From: a virus
Direction: 5' to 3' (one strand)
Length of the DNA: 61,922 nt
Virus record (IMG/VR): IMGVR_UViG_3300032315_001592
Coordinates: 1-61,922 of that record
Of the stretch, positions 50,069-58,322 are shown piece after piece. Each line of letters starts with the position of its first letter. Within the stretch, counting starts at the first letter, position 1. Below the pieces are notes generated by a model. It had not been told where the DNA came from and did no database searches. It saw nothing but the letters and a program-made list of their open reading frames with translations. Made by a program: the position numbers and the translations under genes.

Positions 50069-50683
50069 TCAAAACTTTTCGTCACCAAACCAAATGTCGC
50101 GGCCACTGTCGCGCAGTTCAGCCAGCTCTCCGACCTTGTTCTGCTGGGAAGGCATGCGCCAGTTCATCTGACCTTTGCCCCCAGTGCTTTGCGCCACCGA
50201 TCGCTCCAAGGCAGCGCGCCGGCGTGAAAACTCCATGCCTTGCTGCCCCTTTCTCCGGCGGGCTTCCATCTTGGCCAGGTCTTCAGCCGAGAGTTCCTTC
50301 TTCTCAGGCTTTTTGACACGCGGATCATCATTCGTCACCCAAATGCTCGATCCTGCCGATGTACCCGGTATCAGCATGCCGCCCGGCTTGCTCGCGCCTC
50401 CCACTGGCACATCGTACCCGGCTTGAAATCCAGGGCGCATCCCTTGCCCCTGTCCCTGCCCTTGACCAGCCTGCGCACGGGCTCGACCGCGCTCCTCGGC
50501 ACGCATCATCTCAGCCTCGGCTTCTTTTTCCATCATCTCACTGCGATTCAACCGCGTGCTGATCGGCCCTTGGCTCCTATCGCCCATCATCGTCTTGCGC
50601 TTCACCCGACCATCGATGCGCGGCAGTGCGTTCTCACTGACGCCGTAGTAGTTGCGACGTGCTTGGGCAAGGTTGGTGGGCAT
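50069..50683 (-). CDS. Putative internal virion protein sharing the giant protein's N-terminal motif
   Basis: 204 residues from ATG 50683. The start MPTNLAQARRNYYG resembles MPADLNYLLQARRNRY of the giant protein. A long charged helix (NRSEMMEKEAEAEMMRAEER) is followed by a Gly-Gln repeat (GQGQGQGQG), a small folded part and a basic C-terminus. Located between the terminase and the giant gene, with a leader-type element (50706-50719) before the start. A co-ejected or packaging-related protein is inferred. Confidence 0.55.
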   Translation of the reverse strand: MPTNLAQARRNYYGVSENALPRIDGRVKRKTMMGDRSQGPISTRLNRSEMMEKEAEAEMMRAEERGRARAQAGQGQGQGQGMRPGFQAGYDVPVGGASKPGGMLIPGTSAGSSIWVTNDDPRVKKPEKKELSAEDLAKMEARRRKGQQGMEFSRRRAALERSVAQSTGGKGQMNWRMPSQQNKVGELAELRDSGRDIWFGDEKF

Positions 50684-50731
50684 GGCGTGTAAAAAGTAAA
50701 GGTTCTGGGATGACTGTTCAGACGGCAAAAA

Positions 50732-51091
50732 CTACCACAAACGGATCGGTGCCCCAAGGCTAAACGACACTTTTTGATCCTGGAAATTCATGTCCGTATT
50801 CGCCTTGGCGCGTTTGCGGCGCGCTGCCGCCACGTTGTCGATGTTCTGCTTGTCCAGCAGACTCGGGGCCGTGCTCAGCGTCGTGCCGCGATTTCGGTAC
50901 GTGCTGCCACCCGCCCTGCGCCTGGCTCCAGCCAGTGCCGCATTGTTCCAGCGGCCCGCCGCCGCCGCGCCCGCCGCCTGCGTATCTTCGGCAGTCTGCA
51001 AATCCACCTCCGCATCCGCAGCCGCCTGCGCCTTCTCGCGCTGGTCATTCACCTGCCAAAAGCTGCCGTTTTTTGCATAAATGCCTCTCAT
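50732..51091 (-). CDS. Putative internal virion protein, Ala/Arg-rich
   Basis: 119 residues. Ala-rich helix (QREKAQAAADAEVDLQTAED, AAGAAAAGRW), Arg-rich middle (AGARRRAGGSTYRNRG) and DNVAAARRKRAKANTDMN. Composition resembles its neighbour at 50069. No family is recognised; a structural role is inferred from place. Confidence 0.55.
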   Translation of the reverse strand: MRGIYAKNGSFWQVNDQREKAQAAADAEVDLQTAEDTQAAGAAAAGRWNNAALAGARRRAGGSTYRNRGTTLSTAPSLLDKQNIDNVAAARRKRAKANTDMNFQDQKVSFSLGAPIRLW

Positions 51092-51136
51092 AGATCAGGA
51101 AGAAATAAGTTCCCCGCCATTCAACACTCCCACCCT

Positions 51137-51326
51137 TCCCTCAACAACGCATTTCTCCGCCGCCACCCCAAGGTAACGGGGTCTCCCGACCCCGTTCCAA
51201 TCCCCTCCAACAAACCACCGCCAACAACTCAAGGTGACGGGGTCTCCCGACCCCGTTCCAATTCCCTCCGGCAAACCACTGTCAACCACCGTCAACGCTG
51301 CGCAGCAGCCTTCAGCCACCGTCAAC
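51137..51326 (+). repeat. Intergenic repeat cluster E-F-F-D
   Basis: Between the terminase and the next leftward gene: E (51139-51160), two F palindromes (ACGGGGTC tccc GACCCCGT at 51175-51195 and 51236-51256) about 61 bases apart, and D (51273-51326) with GCTGCGCAGCAGC. A further F copy lies in frame inside the C5 methyltransferase (7069-7105). No gene is seen in 51092-51337. Confidence 0.8.
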
Positions 51327-51337
51327 TCCCCCCTCAC

Positions 51338-53203
51338 CTACCCCCAAGACTCATCCTTCCCTCCACCACCCCAAGTCTTTCCCTTCGCCCCCCATTCACT
51401 CTGCGGCCGGTGATTTCCTTCCGCCACTTCCACCACAGGCACTCGATGCGCATATCGTGTGGCCGCTGGCAAACACTGCACGCCAATGGCGAAACTCATC
51501 ACCCAGTCGTCGTGATACCCACCTGCCGCTTCTTTTCGCCCGTTAGCTTTTGTGATGAAATTTTGTAGCTCTTCCAGCAAACGCGGACACCCGATCTCAA
51601 TCTCGCGCTCTCTCACATAGCGCTGCAAGTTGGCGATGATCTGCTCCCGCAGCGGTTCCGTGGTCAGCCAGCCACGCTTGCGCAACTGCTTGCCTTCACC
51701 AATGCGTCGCTGCTCTTCGCTCTCCGTGCGCGTCCAAAGATTGTGCACGCCGGCGGCATTCAGCAGGGCGATCACCCCAAACGCGCTGTTCACTTCCGGC
51801 ACCACCAAACAATCTCCATACATCCGATGCAAATCGGCGATCCACCCAATCAGCACGTCAATGTTCACTCGACACTCCGGTTTAATGGCGGCGACCAGTC
51901 GCGCTTTGTGCATCGTGCCGCTTATGTCCACATACGCCGCGCGGATCACTCCCACGGCATGGCAGTCCTGTTTGCGCTCCCCGGCACTCTGCTCGCCTTC
52001 CATGAAGTCGGCATGGATCAAATAGCTGCACCCCGGCACAGGCACCTCCCACTGCCTCAGCCACGCTTCCATCAGCCCCGTTTTCACAAACACACCGTTC
52101 TCAATCTTCCCCGTCTGCGGTCCGGTTCCCGTGTTCACCTGCGTGGCCAGTGCCTCCAGTCCGGCATGGTCAAACACCTGCGTACCGCTGCTCACAAAAG
52201 CGCTGTCCATGCTGTGCGGGTATTCCTGGTCAAATTTCTCTTCATCTCCACTAAAATGCGGCTCGGCCAGCTTGCGCCGACGCCACGCCAACCTGCCCGG
52301 CGTGATGTTCTTCGGCCCGTATCGCTCAATCAACGACACCTCACGCTCCGTCAGCGTGGCCATGATCTCACCGGCCTCGCTCTCCGTCGTGCGGTGCGTG
52401 TCGTCGTAGTCTCGATTCTCAAACCACGCCGCAAAGCACTTGATGAAGCCATTGCCTCGGAGTCCGTTCTGCCACTGCACCAGCGTCACAGCCTTGAGGT
52501 AGGTCTTGTAATACACGCCCTGCTTGCCGTTGGCTGTGCTCTCCAGCGCCATCCACGTCCCCGGCAAGTCCGGCACCGAGTTGGCGATCGATTGAAACAC
52601 TGTCTCTCCCGTAGATTTGCCGCTGCTGCGGTAATGCGCTGTCTCCGAGGAAATCAACACCTGCGGCGTGCCGCCCTGCCCAGCTCGCGGGTCATTAGCC
52701 GTTTCTTCAAACAGCGTCGTGCCATGGCTGAATTTGCGCGGGAATCCCATGCAAGCCGCCGTGTTACCCCAGCGATGATCTCCAAACCGATCCTGTTGAT
52801 AAGCCACTTCCCACATGTTCAGCAGTCGCGGCGTCGTGTTCTTGTCATCGGCGATCACCGCCACCTCGATGGGGTGATTCCTTCCCATCCAGTAAGCTCG
52901 GCACATGTGAAAGCGACTGCTTCCGTCCTGGCGCACCTTGCAGGCCAGCGTCCTCATCGGCACCTTGTCCGCCTGCTGCTGCTCCAGCGCGGCTTCCAGC
53001 CGGTCCTGCAACGGGGTCATCACCGGAAAATCCAGGTTCCCATCCTCCCCAAACGCATTCTTCAGCGGAATGCGTTGGCATAGCTGAAACCAGTAGCGAA
53101 ACGAGTTCCTTCCTGCTGCCACATGCAACTGCTCCTCATCCGCTCCGTCACTGACCCCGCCACGGGCCAGTTGGTTATGCATCCGGCTCGGCTTCCCGCT
53201 CAT
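51338..53203 (-). CDS. terL: Terminase large subunit
   Basis: 621 residues. ATPase part: degenerate Walker A region (ACKVRQDGSSRFH), VAVIADDKNTT, and Walker B-like VLISSETAHY with the catalytic Glu. Nuclease part: LIHADFMEGEQS (first Asp), LVVPEVNSAFG (Glu) and GYHDDWVMSFAIG (final Asp pair), the RNase-H-like triad. It drives DNA into the capsid through the portal. ATGA overlap with the small subunit gene. Confidence 0.88.
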   Translation of the reverse strand: MSGKPSRMHNQLARGGVSDGADEEQLHVAAGRNSFRYWFQLCQRIPLKNAFGEDGNLDFPVMTPLQDRLEAALEQQQADKVPMRTLACKVRQDGSSRFHMCRAYWMGRNHPIEVAVIADDKNTTPRLLNMWEVAYQQDRFGDHRWGNTAACMGFPRKFSHGTTLFEETANDPRAGQGGTPQVLISSETAHYRSSGKSTGETVFQSIANSVPDLPGTWMALESTANGKQGVYYKTYLKAVTLVQWQNGLRGNGFIKCFAAWFENRDYDDTHRTTESEAGEIMATLTEREVSLIERYGPKNITPGRLAWRRRKLAEPHFSGDEEKFDQEYPHSMDSAFVSSGTQVFDHAGLEALATQVNTGTGPQTGKIENGVFVKTGLMEAWLRQWEVPVPGCSYLIHADFMEGEQSAGERKQDCHAVGVIRAAYVDISGTMHKARLVAAIKPECRVNIDVLIGWIADLHRMYGDCLVVPEVNSAFGVIALLNAAGVHNLWTRTESEEQRRIGEGKQLRKRGWLTTEPLREQIIANLQRYVREREIEIGCPRLLEELQNFITKANGRKEAAGGYHDDWVMSFAIGVQCLPAATRYAHRVPVVEVAEGNHRPQSEWGAKGKTWGGGGKDESWG

Positions 53204-53976
53204 AGTTTGATCCCCGCCTTCTTCAAAATGCTCACTAGATCCACCCCTTTGTCCGCCGCCCGTTTCAGGGCTTGCGACGGTGGCTCATAGCTCACGTTCA
53301 GTTTCACCTCGGCAGGCTTTTCCCAGCCCTGCATCTTGGCCAGCAGTTCCGCGCACTCTTTCTTGCCCGGCATTTTCACGCGCACTTTCAGCACATCCGG
53401 CTCATCCTCGCCTTTTTCGATGATGTCCCGCGTCACTTCCTGCGCCAGCGGGCTCTCCTCGTCCACGTAACCCACCGGGGTCATCACCACGGCATGCAAA
53501 AACCTCATTACTTCTTCTTTTTCACACTTCCAGTTTTTAAGCGATTCCTCGCGCAGCCACGCAATCCGTTGCTGGATGTCAGGTTTTGTCAGCAGCGTAC
53601 AGGCCTCCGTGCGGCACGTCCCATCATTCTCAGATCCAAACGCCTGGGCATAGCACGACCTCCCCGAAAACCGGCCATCAGCATACAACTGACAAAACCG
53701 CTCCCGCGCCGGATTATCCAGCATCCGCTCCGCCGCCGACATTTGCGCACTGGAAACACCCATTTTCAACCGACTCCGGCTCCGGCTCTTTTTGCCTATC
53801 ATTTTTTTGCCTTCCTCCGGCTTCTTCCCCCTCACACAATCAGCCACAGCAGGCTTACGCCCGGTGGCTGTCTTCTTCCCCTTCACTGCGGCCTTGCGGC
53901 GGACTGTCGGTGTCTTCTTTCCGGCACCACGGGCCGCAGCCTCGTGTTGTCTCTTGGCTCGGTCTGCCATGCCCAT
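53200..53976 (-). CDS. terS: Terminase small subunit (Terminase_2 type) with repeat-built N-terminus
   Basis: 258 residues. Residues about 85-150 match the family: ARERFCQLYADGRFSGRSCYA, LLTKPDIQQRIAWLREE; a helical oligomerisation region follows. The first ~75 residues are Lys-rich and partly made by an R1 repeat (PEEGKKMIGKKS), so this extension is probably not part of the core. The family binds the packaging site. Start at ATG 53976 or 53970. Confidence 0.8.
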   Translation of the reverse strand: MGMADRAKRQHEAAARGAGKKTPTVRRKAAVKGKKTATGRKPAVADCVRGKKPEEGKKMIGKKSRSRSRLKMGVSSAQMSAAERMLDNPARERFCQLYADGRFSGRSCYAQAFGSENDGTCRTEACTLLTKPDIQQRIAWLREESLKNWKCEKEEVMRFLHAVVMTPVGYVDEESPLAQEVTRDIIEKGEDEPDVLKVRVKMPGKKECAELLAKMQGWEKPAEVKLNVSYEPPSQALKRAADKGVDLVSILKKAGIKL

Positions 53977-54052
53977 CAGTCACCCCAGACACCCACCCCC
54001 GCAACGCATGCCTCCGCCACCGGTCGATTACAAAACCGCTTCCGTCCTCCCC

Positions 54053-54079
54053 TTGACTTTACCGCACCCCGCCTAAGCT
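54053..54079 (+). promoter_or_regulatory. Weak promoter candidate for the secreted-protein gene
   Basis: TTGACT (54053-54058), 15 bases, TAAGCT (54074-54079); the ATG at 54087 is eight bases beyond. The short spacer makes it weak, and transcription would start at or next to the ATG. Confidence 0.3.
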
Positions 54080-54086
54080 TCCCCAC

Positions 54087-54806
54087 ATGAAAGCCACCTT
54101 CACTTGCTTACTCCTGGCACTGACTCCCCTGACTTCTTCCATCGCGCAAACCGTCGATCTGCCAGCCACTCATGTCACCAAAGACAATCCCGTGGTGGAC
54201 GTCAATGACCGCTACATCGCCATCCTCATGGCCGACGGCTCAGAGCGCATGGTCCGCTACATCATGCGCAGCACTTCCGTCGAGATCCGCGTCATGACAG
54301 ACGATGGCGTCACCGGCATTCCTTTTGAAAAATTGCACCCCGCCACCCAGGCTTTCTGGGGTCCACGAATCAAAGCCACCGAAGAAGACGAAGCCAAAAA
54401 AGCCGCCGAAGACAAATACTGGCGCGACAGGCGTGAAAAAGCGGATGCCGATCACAGACGCCAGTACGCCGAAAAACAAGCCGCTGAAGACGCCATCAAA
54501 GCCCAGCAACAAGCCGCCGCCGCCAAAGCCCGCGCCCAGCAGCAAGCCGCCTACCTCCAGCACCTCCAAATCGTCGAAGCCGAAGAACGCGCCACCGCCG
54601 CTTATCTTGCCAACCAACAAGCCGCCCGCGCCGCCATCGCCGCCAAGCAAGCCGCCGATCCCCGCGCCGTCGCCCAGGCCAAACGCGAAGAACGCGCCCG
54701 CGCCCAGTACCAACTCCAACTCCAGGAACGCGAGCTCGAAATCTTCAACTCCCTCCTCGAAGTCCAGCAGCTCGAACTCCTCCGCCGCCTCGGCTACCTT
54801 CAATAG
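54087..54806 (+). CDS. Secreted coiled-coil protein, likely host-derived cargo
   Basis: 239 residues. Signal peptide: basic start, hydrophobic core (CLLLALTPLTSS), cleavage near AQT-VDL (about residue 21). A small domain with VRYIMRSTSVEIRVMTDDG and GIPFEKLHPATQAFWGP recalls host proteins of Verrucomicrobia/Planctomycetes. The rest is an Ala/Gln/Arg coiled coil (QQQAAAAKARAQQQAAYLQH). A single rightward gene between two leftward blocks, with its own promoter-like box, it is placed like a lysogenic conversion gene. Confidence 0.65.
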   Translation: MKATFTCLLLALTPLTSSIAQTVDLPATHVTKDNPVVDVNDRYIAILMADGSERMVRYIMRSTSVEIRVMTDDGVTGIPFEKLHPATQAFWGPRIKATEEDEAKKAAEDKYWRDRREKADADHRRQYAEKQAAEDAIKAQQQAAAAKARAQQQAAYLQHLQIVEAEERATAAYLANQQAARAAIAAKQAADPRAVAQAKREERARAQYQLQLQERELEIFNSLLEVQQLELLRRLGYLQ

Positions 54807-54816
54807 CCAAAGAGCA

Positions 54817-54950
54817 AAGGTAAAATGATGCCGGGTAAAATAATCCCCATTTTTCTGCCTACCCATCTTTTTGCCTTCCTCCCGTCTTGATTTCGGCAAA
54901 GAAATCCCAGAATCAGTCTCCCCATCTTTCACCGCCCATCTTTTTGCCGG
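54817..54950. repeat. R1 inverted pair plus a further R1 copy
   Basis: Left arm GGTAAAATGATGCCGGG (54821-54837) and right arm CCATTTTTCTGCC/CCATCTTTTTGCC (54846-54874) form a hairpin after the secreted-protein stop; it may act as its terminator. Another right-arm copy at 54920-54950 is read as the last codons of the next leftward gene. Confidence 0.7.
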
Positions 54951-55095
54951 TATCCGCCTCCGATTTTAACGCCCCAAGGTCCGGCATCCCACCCTCCGCC
55001 TGCGCTTTTAAGGCCATCTCAATCAACACCCGCGCCTCTGGACAAATCCCCGGCAACTGCGTCAGCTTTTCCATGGCCGTTTGCAAATCGTTCAT
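54913..55095 (-). CDS. Hypothetical small protein ending in an R1 repeat
   Basis: 60 residues from ATG 55095, overlapping the methyltransferase stop by ATGA. MNDLQTAMEKLTQLPGICPE and ARVLIEMALKAQAEGG are helical; the last 11 residues (GKKMGGERWGD) are the R1 repeat in translation, so the original stop was probably replaced by repeat insertion. Confidence 0.5.
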   Translation of the reverse strand: MNDLQTAMEKLTQLPGICPEARVLIEMALKAQAEGGMPDLGALKSEADTGKKMGGERWGD

Positions 55096-55610
55096 GGCAG
55101 CAGGCTTGAATCAAACACCATAGTACCCGTGTATTCCCGCCTGGCATGCACAGCCGCCAGTTGAAAGCCCGTTTGCGGCCAAGGCTTGGCCGGCGTCGGC
55201 AGCAGCAGCGCCTCGACCAGCCCAAACCCCGCCGCACGCAGATCCGCCACGCGCGCTTTCATAAACCACGCATTGAGCAGTGCCAGAAACACCACGTTGT
55301 CCGCCACTTGCATGGACTTCTGCAAAAACGGCCGAAACTTCGACCACGGCGGATTGGTCACCACCCAATCGTAGCCCGTGGCTTCGTGCGTCAAAAAATC
55401 CCGGCCCTCGTCAATCTCGCACCACTCCACGTCCTCAATCCCCGCGTTCATCAGCGCCACCACAAACGCCCCAGACCCCGGACCCTTGCACGGCTCCAGG
55501 CAGCGCCCAAACGGTTTGAAATGATCCACAATGACCTGCGCCACCTGCGGCGGCGTGTACACCCGGTCATCCCCACCTTTCGGTGCCAGCGCGCGTTTCT
55601 TCGTTCTCAT
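55092..55610 (-). CDS. DNA methyltransferase with NPPW motif
   Basis: 172 residues from ATG 55610. Motif I region LEPCKGPGSGAFVVAL (38-53), acidic loop EIDEGRDF, and catalytic motif IV VVTNPPWSKF (NPPW 86-89), the gamma-like order of N6-adenine enzymes. No obvious separate target-recognition domain, so it may be a short phage type related to Dam/D12 or an anti-restriction orphan. Overlaps the small gene after it. Confidence 0.8.
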   Translation of the reverse strand: MRTKKRALAPKGGDDRVYTPPQVAQVIVDHFKPFGRCLEPCKGPGSGAFVVALMNAGIEDVEWCEIDEGRDFLTHEATGYDWVVTNPPWSKFRPFLQKSMQVADNVVFLALLNAWFMKARVADLRAAGFGLVEALLLPTPAKPWPQTGFQLAAVHARREYTGTMVFDSSLLP

Positions 55611-55614
55611 AAAA

Positions 55615-55974
55615 TCAATTCGCAGTCTCCCCATCTTTCACCGGCCAATATCCCGCCCTCATCTCCGCCTGTTCCAGTTCACACAGCCGCATCATCTCCG
55701 AAGGTAGCACCATCAATGCCCGGCATATTTTGAGCACATTGTTCAACGTCGGGTTCGACCTTGGATTCCTTTCAAACCCACTCAATTGCGACACCGCCAC
55801 GCCCGAGATCGTCGCCAGTTGGTGCAATGTGTAGCCCAGCGCCTCGCGTTTCTGCTGGATCACACCACCCAGGCAGCCCTTCAGTGGCTCCCTCGGGCAT
55901 CTCGCCAATTTCTTCAAGCGTTTCACTTCCGCCTGAGCATTTGCCAGGAGTTCATCTCGCGTTAATGGTTTCAT
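55615..55974 (-). CDS. Cro/CI-family (XRE) HTH regulator
   Basis: 119 residues. HTH in GGVIQQKREALGYTLHQLATIS, then GVAVSQLSGFERNPRSNPTL and LLKICRAL-type third helix (LNNVLKICRALMVLPSEM), typical XRE spacing. The last ten residues (YWPVKDGETAN) come from a partial R1 repeat. Four bases separate it from the methyltransferase, which it may control. Confidence 0.8.
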   Translation of the reverse strand: MKPLTRDELLANAQAEVKRLKKLARCPREPLKGCLGGVIQQKREALGYTLHQLATISGVAVSQLSGFERNPRSNPTLNNVLKICRALMVLPSEMMRLCELEQAEMRAGYWPVKDGETAN

Positions 55975-56004
55975 AAAGTTAAAAAATCAGGTTTCAATTC
56001 TGGA

Positions 56005-56040
56005 CCATTCCCTTGCTCCTTCATTCCCTTGCCAAAAACA
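56005..56040 (+). repeat. R2 repeat, intergenic
   Basis: CATTCCCTTGCTCC followed by TTCATTCCCTTGCCAAAA, lying just before the start side of the XRE gene and after the stop side of 56048. Confidence 0.85.
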
Positions 56041-56047
56041 GCGCTCA

Positions 56048-56515
56048 TCATCCTTCCTTGGTTGTCTCAATAGCCTCAATCTTCAAATTCCACCGTTCAC
56101 ATTCGCTGGCCAGATGTGCGAGCGAAGGGTGCCGCTCCGCAAAACTCAAACCACCCTCTGCCTCGTCACTGGTGTGGCGTGCATAGGCAGAAAGCTTGAT
56201 CATTCGGGGTCCACTTGATCCCACCGTGATCCGCACGCCCATTTGATGCGCCACAAGAACAATGCGCGTCAAAGTGTCATAATCAAACGTGGAAACGTCT
56301 CCATAAATGCTGGATACCACTCCCGTGCGTCCATCAGCTTTGATTTTGCCCAAATGGTGGTAGCCCCGCTGCACAATGCAGAGCGCATAACTGGCAAGCA
56401 ATTGGTCATCCGTCCATTGGCCGGTTCCGTGGTATTTCATGTGCTGCCGGGCCTCTTCAATTCGCCGCAAAAGTTCAGGGTGCCGTTGGGGCTTATTTTC
56501 AGTGTTCTCTCTCAT
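56048..56515 (-). CDS. Hypothetical protein
   Basis: 155 residues, AT-richer than its neighbours. HPELLRRIEEARQHMKYHGT, WTDDQLLASYALCIVQRGYH, DYDTLTRIVLVAHQMGVRIT and SAYARHTSDEAEGGLSFAER. The central LxRIVLxAHxxGVR segment is shared by small phage proteins of unknown role, from memory. No assignment made. Confidence 0.55.
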   Translation of the reverse strand: MRENTENKPQRHPELLRRIEEARQHMKYHGTGQWTDDQLLASYALCIVQRGYHHLGKIKADGRTGVVSSIYGDVSTFDYDTLTRIVLVAHQMGVRITVGSSGPRMIKLSAYARHTSDEAEGGLSFAERHPSLAHLASECERWNLKIEAIETTKEG

Positions 56516-56573
56516 AAATTTGAAATTTTCAGTTCTCAGTTCTCAGTTTTCAGTCCGGTCTGTTGTTCACGCT

Positions 56574-57377
56574 TCAGCGGGCTCCCACCATCCTCCCCCA
56601 CTCCTCACTCGCTCTTACCTTCGCCTGCACCCACGGCAACAACCCCCGAAACGTCTCCCGGTCCGGTCGCTCCAGCGTGAAAAACACCGGCGGCCACCGC
56701 AGCGGCAGCGCCTGCGCCCCCTTCAGCATCGGCCACACCCCCTCCACCTGCGGCCACAGCCGACCGTCCTTGCCCGCCCGCTGGCCGATCCTCACCAGCC
56801 CCGGCTGCTCCAGCACCCGCAGCGGCTGCCGCACCGCCTGCCACGCCTCGTCATCACTCGCATACGGCTTCCCGCGCCAGGCCTCCAGCAGCGCCCGCAG
56901 CGCACTGCGCGGCCCGCCCGACAAGGTAAACTCCCGGCTCACCCGCCACGACTCACCCGCAGCCCCCCGCACGCAAAACGTCAGCATCACCCGCCGCAAC
57001 CCTTTTCCTATTCCCGCGCCGGCGTTGGCTCCAGGAGCAGCGCCGGCAGCAAAGCGATTCCGCTGCGTCCCCAGATCCACCCACCCACACAGCCGCCCCT
57101 CCATCACTCCCGCCGGACACCCCGGCTGCAAAGTCCTCGCTCCCTCCGTAGCGCGAGCCTCCGGCTTGCGCGAAATCCGGTTCTGGCCTCCGCTTTCCGT
57201 ACTGGGAGCGCCAGTTTGCAACTGGCTCCGGCTCTGGCCTCCGTTTCCGGTTCTTAGTATTGTAGTCCCGCCTTCAGGCGGTTCCGTCCGAGCGTCCCAG
57301 CCCAAACCCTCCCGTTCAAAAGCGTCTCTTAATCTCGGTGTCTGTGTCAGTGCGTTGTTTGTCGTGTGCGTCTTCAT
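56574..57377 (-). CDS. Hypothetical protein with A-B-C repeat insertion; possible replication/recombination accessory domain
   Basis: 267 residues from ATG 57377. Residues about 25-80 are the in-frame A-B-C composite (EPPEGGTTILRTG, SRSQLQTGAPSTES, RKPEARATEG). The C-terminal ~160 residues (LRRVMLTFCVRGAAGESWRV, SREFTLSGGPRSALRALLEAW, WPQVEGVWPM) resemble small phage DNA-binding accessory proteins of the DUF669 kind in layout, with low confidence. The repeat splits a short N-terminus from the domain. Confidence 0.55.
   Translation of the reverse strand: MKTHTTNNALTQTPRLRDAFEREGLGWDARTEPPEGGTTILRTGNGGQSRSQLQTGAPSTESGGQNRISRKPEARATEGARTLQPGCPAGVMEGRLCGWVDLGTQRNRFAAGAAPGANAGAGIGKGLRRVMLTFCVRGAAGESWRVSREFTLSGGPRSALRALLEAWRGKPYASDDEAWQAVRQPLRVLEQPGLVRIGQRAGKDGRLWPQVEGVWPMLKGAQALPLRWPPVFFTLERPDRETFRGLLPWVQAKVRASEEWGRMVGAR
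57145..57300 (+). repeat. Composite A-B-C repeat inside a leftward gene
   Basis: A (57149-57172), B (57199-57230) and C (57261-57293) in the same order and spacing as at 21144, 45225 and 46541. B and its flank are identical to the copies in the giant gene. Confidence 0.85.
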
Positions 57378-57429
57378 AATCATCATCGGGGAATGCTGAA
57401 TTCAAAAAGGGTAAAAAACTCTGGGATGG

Positions 57430-58278
57430 CTATTCAGCCGCCTCATTGGAGGCACAGGCCAGCCAGCCAAGCCAAGCCGCTTGCGTCGTGCTGCTATAAT
57501 ATTCGCTGAAACCATTGCCTCGATTCAACGCAAACTGCGGCTTGTCAGCCGCCCACGCCTCAAACGCCGCTCGCTTTTCGTCTTCACCTCTCCGAGTCAC
57601 AATCCCATACTCTTCGAGATTACTAGGCACCCAATACGCCCAGCTTTTGTGGACATCCCAAGGTGAGTGCAGCGCGAGCGTGGACATTCCTTCAGGACCA
57701 AGCAGCAAGACGCGCCCATGCCTATCGCAATCTTTTATCGTGGGCTGGACACTGACAGGGCGTGGCATGACTTTGAGCAGCCGCGCCTCAGCTTTGGCCA
57801 ACTTGCCGCTCAACTCCTCCACCGCCGCAATCACAATGTCATCAGCGTTTTCCCCAGCTTGGCCAAGCCCATGAGTCTCGCAGCACTTCCGCAGCTTGTC
57901 AGCCACGCTCATCATCTTTTTGCCTACCTCTTCAGGTGCCTGGGTCATCTGTCCTTCCGCCACGCGATAACTCATAACCTCATTCTCCAGCCACAAAGGC
58001 ACCGCCACCGGCCGCCAGCGTTTCCCATCAAACGCCTCAATCAGCTTCCCTTGCGCAAACGCCGCCTTCTCCACCGCCCATTTTTCCCCAGCCTTCTCCA
58101 CTCGCCGGCGCTCATGCTCCTCAATCACCGCCCGCGCAAACGCTGTGCGTCCAGCCTCGTCTGTCTTCCAGTGCGGGTGCGACGGGTCCACCGTCAGCAT
58201 CAGCCAATTCCTCAGTTGTCGGCGAGCCGCTTCCGCTCCCACCTGTCCCAGTGTCGTGTAATAATCGTCAGTATTCAT
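57430..58278 (-). CDS. Hypothetical protein with Ead-type C-terminal motif
   Basis: 282 residues from ATG 58278. The N-terminal half is helical and charged (RNWLMLTVDPSHPHW, AFARAVIEEHERRRVEKAG). The end AAFEAWAADKPQFALNRGNG ... EYYSSTTQAAWLGWLAC fits the 'FExWxxxxxxxxxxxxYxxxxTxxxWxxWxA' motif common to lambdoid Ead-like accessory proteins. Role unknown. The neighbouring rightward unit has another Ead/Ea22-like protein (35623). Confidence 0.6.
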   Translation of the reverse strand: MNTDDYYTTLGQVGAEAARRQLRNWLMLTVDPSHPHWKTDEAGRTAFARAVIEEHERRRVEKAGEKWAVEKAAFAQGKLIEAFDGKRWRPVAVPLWLENEVMSYRVAEGQMTQAPEEVGKKMMSVADKLRKCCETHGLGQAGENADDIVIAAVEELSGKLAKAEARLLKVMPRPVSVQPTIKDCDRHGRVLLLGPEGMSTLALHSPWDVHKSWAYWVPSNLEEYGIVTRRGEDEKRAAFEAWAADKPQFALNRGNGFSEYYSSTTQAAWLGWLACASNEAAE

Positions 58279-58322
58279 ATTCAGTTGTTCAAAATCAGTC
58301 GTTTCAATTTTCCGGGCATTTT

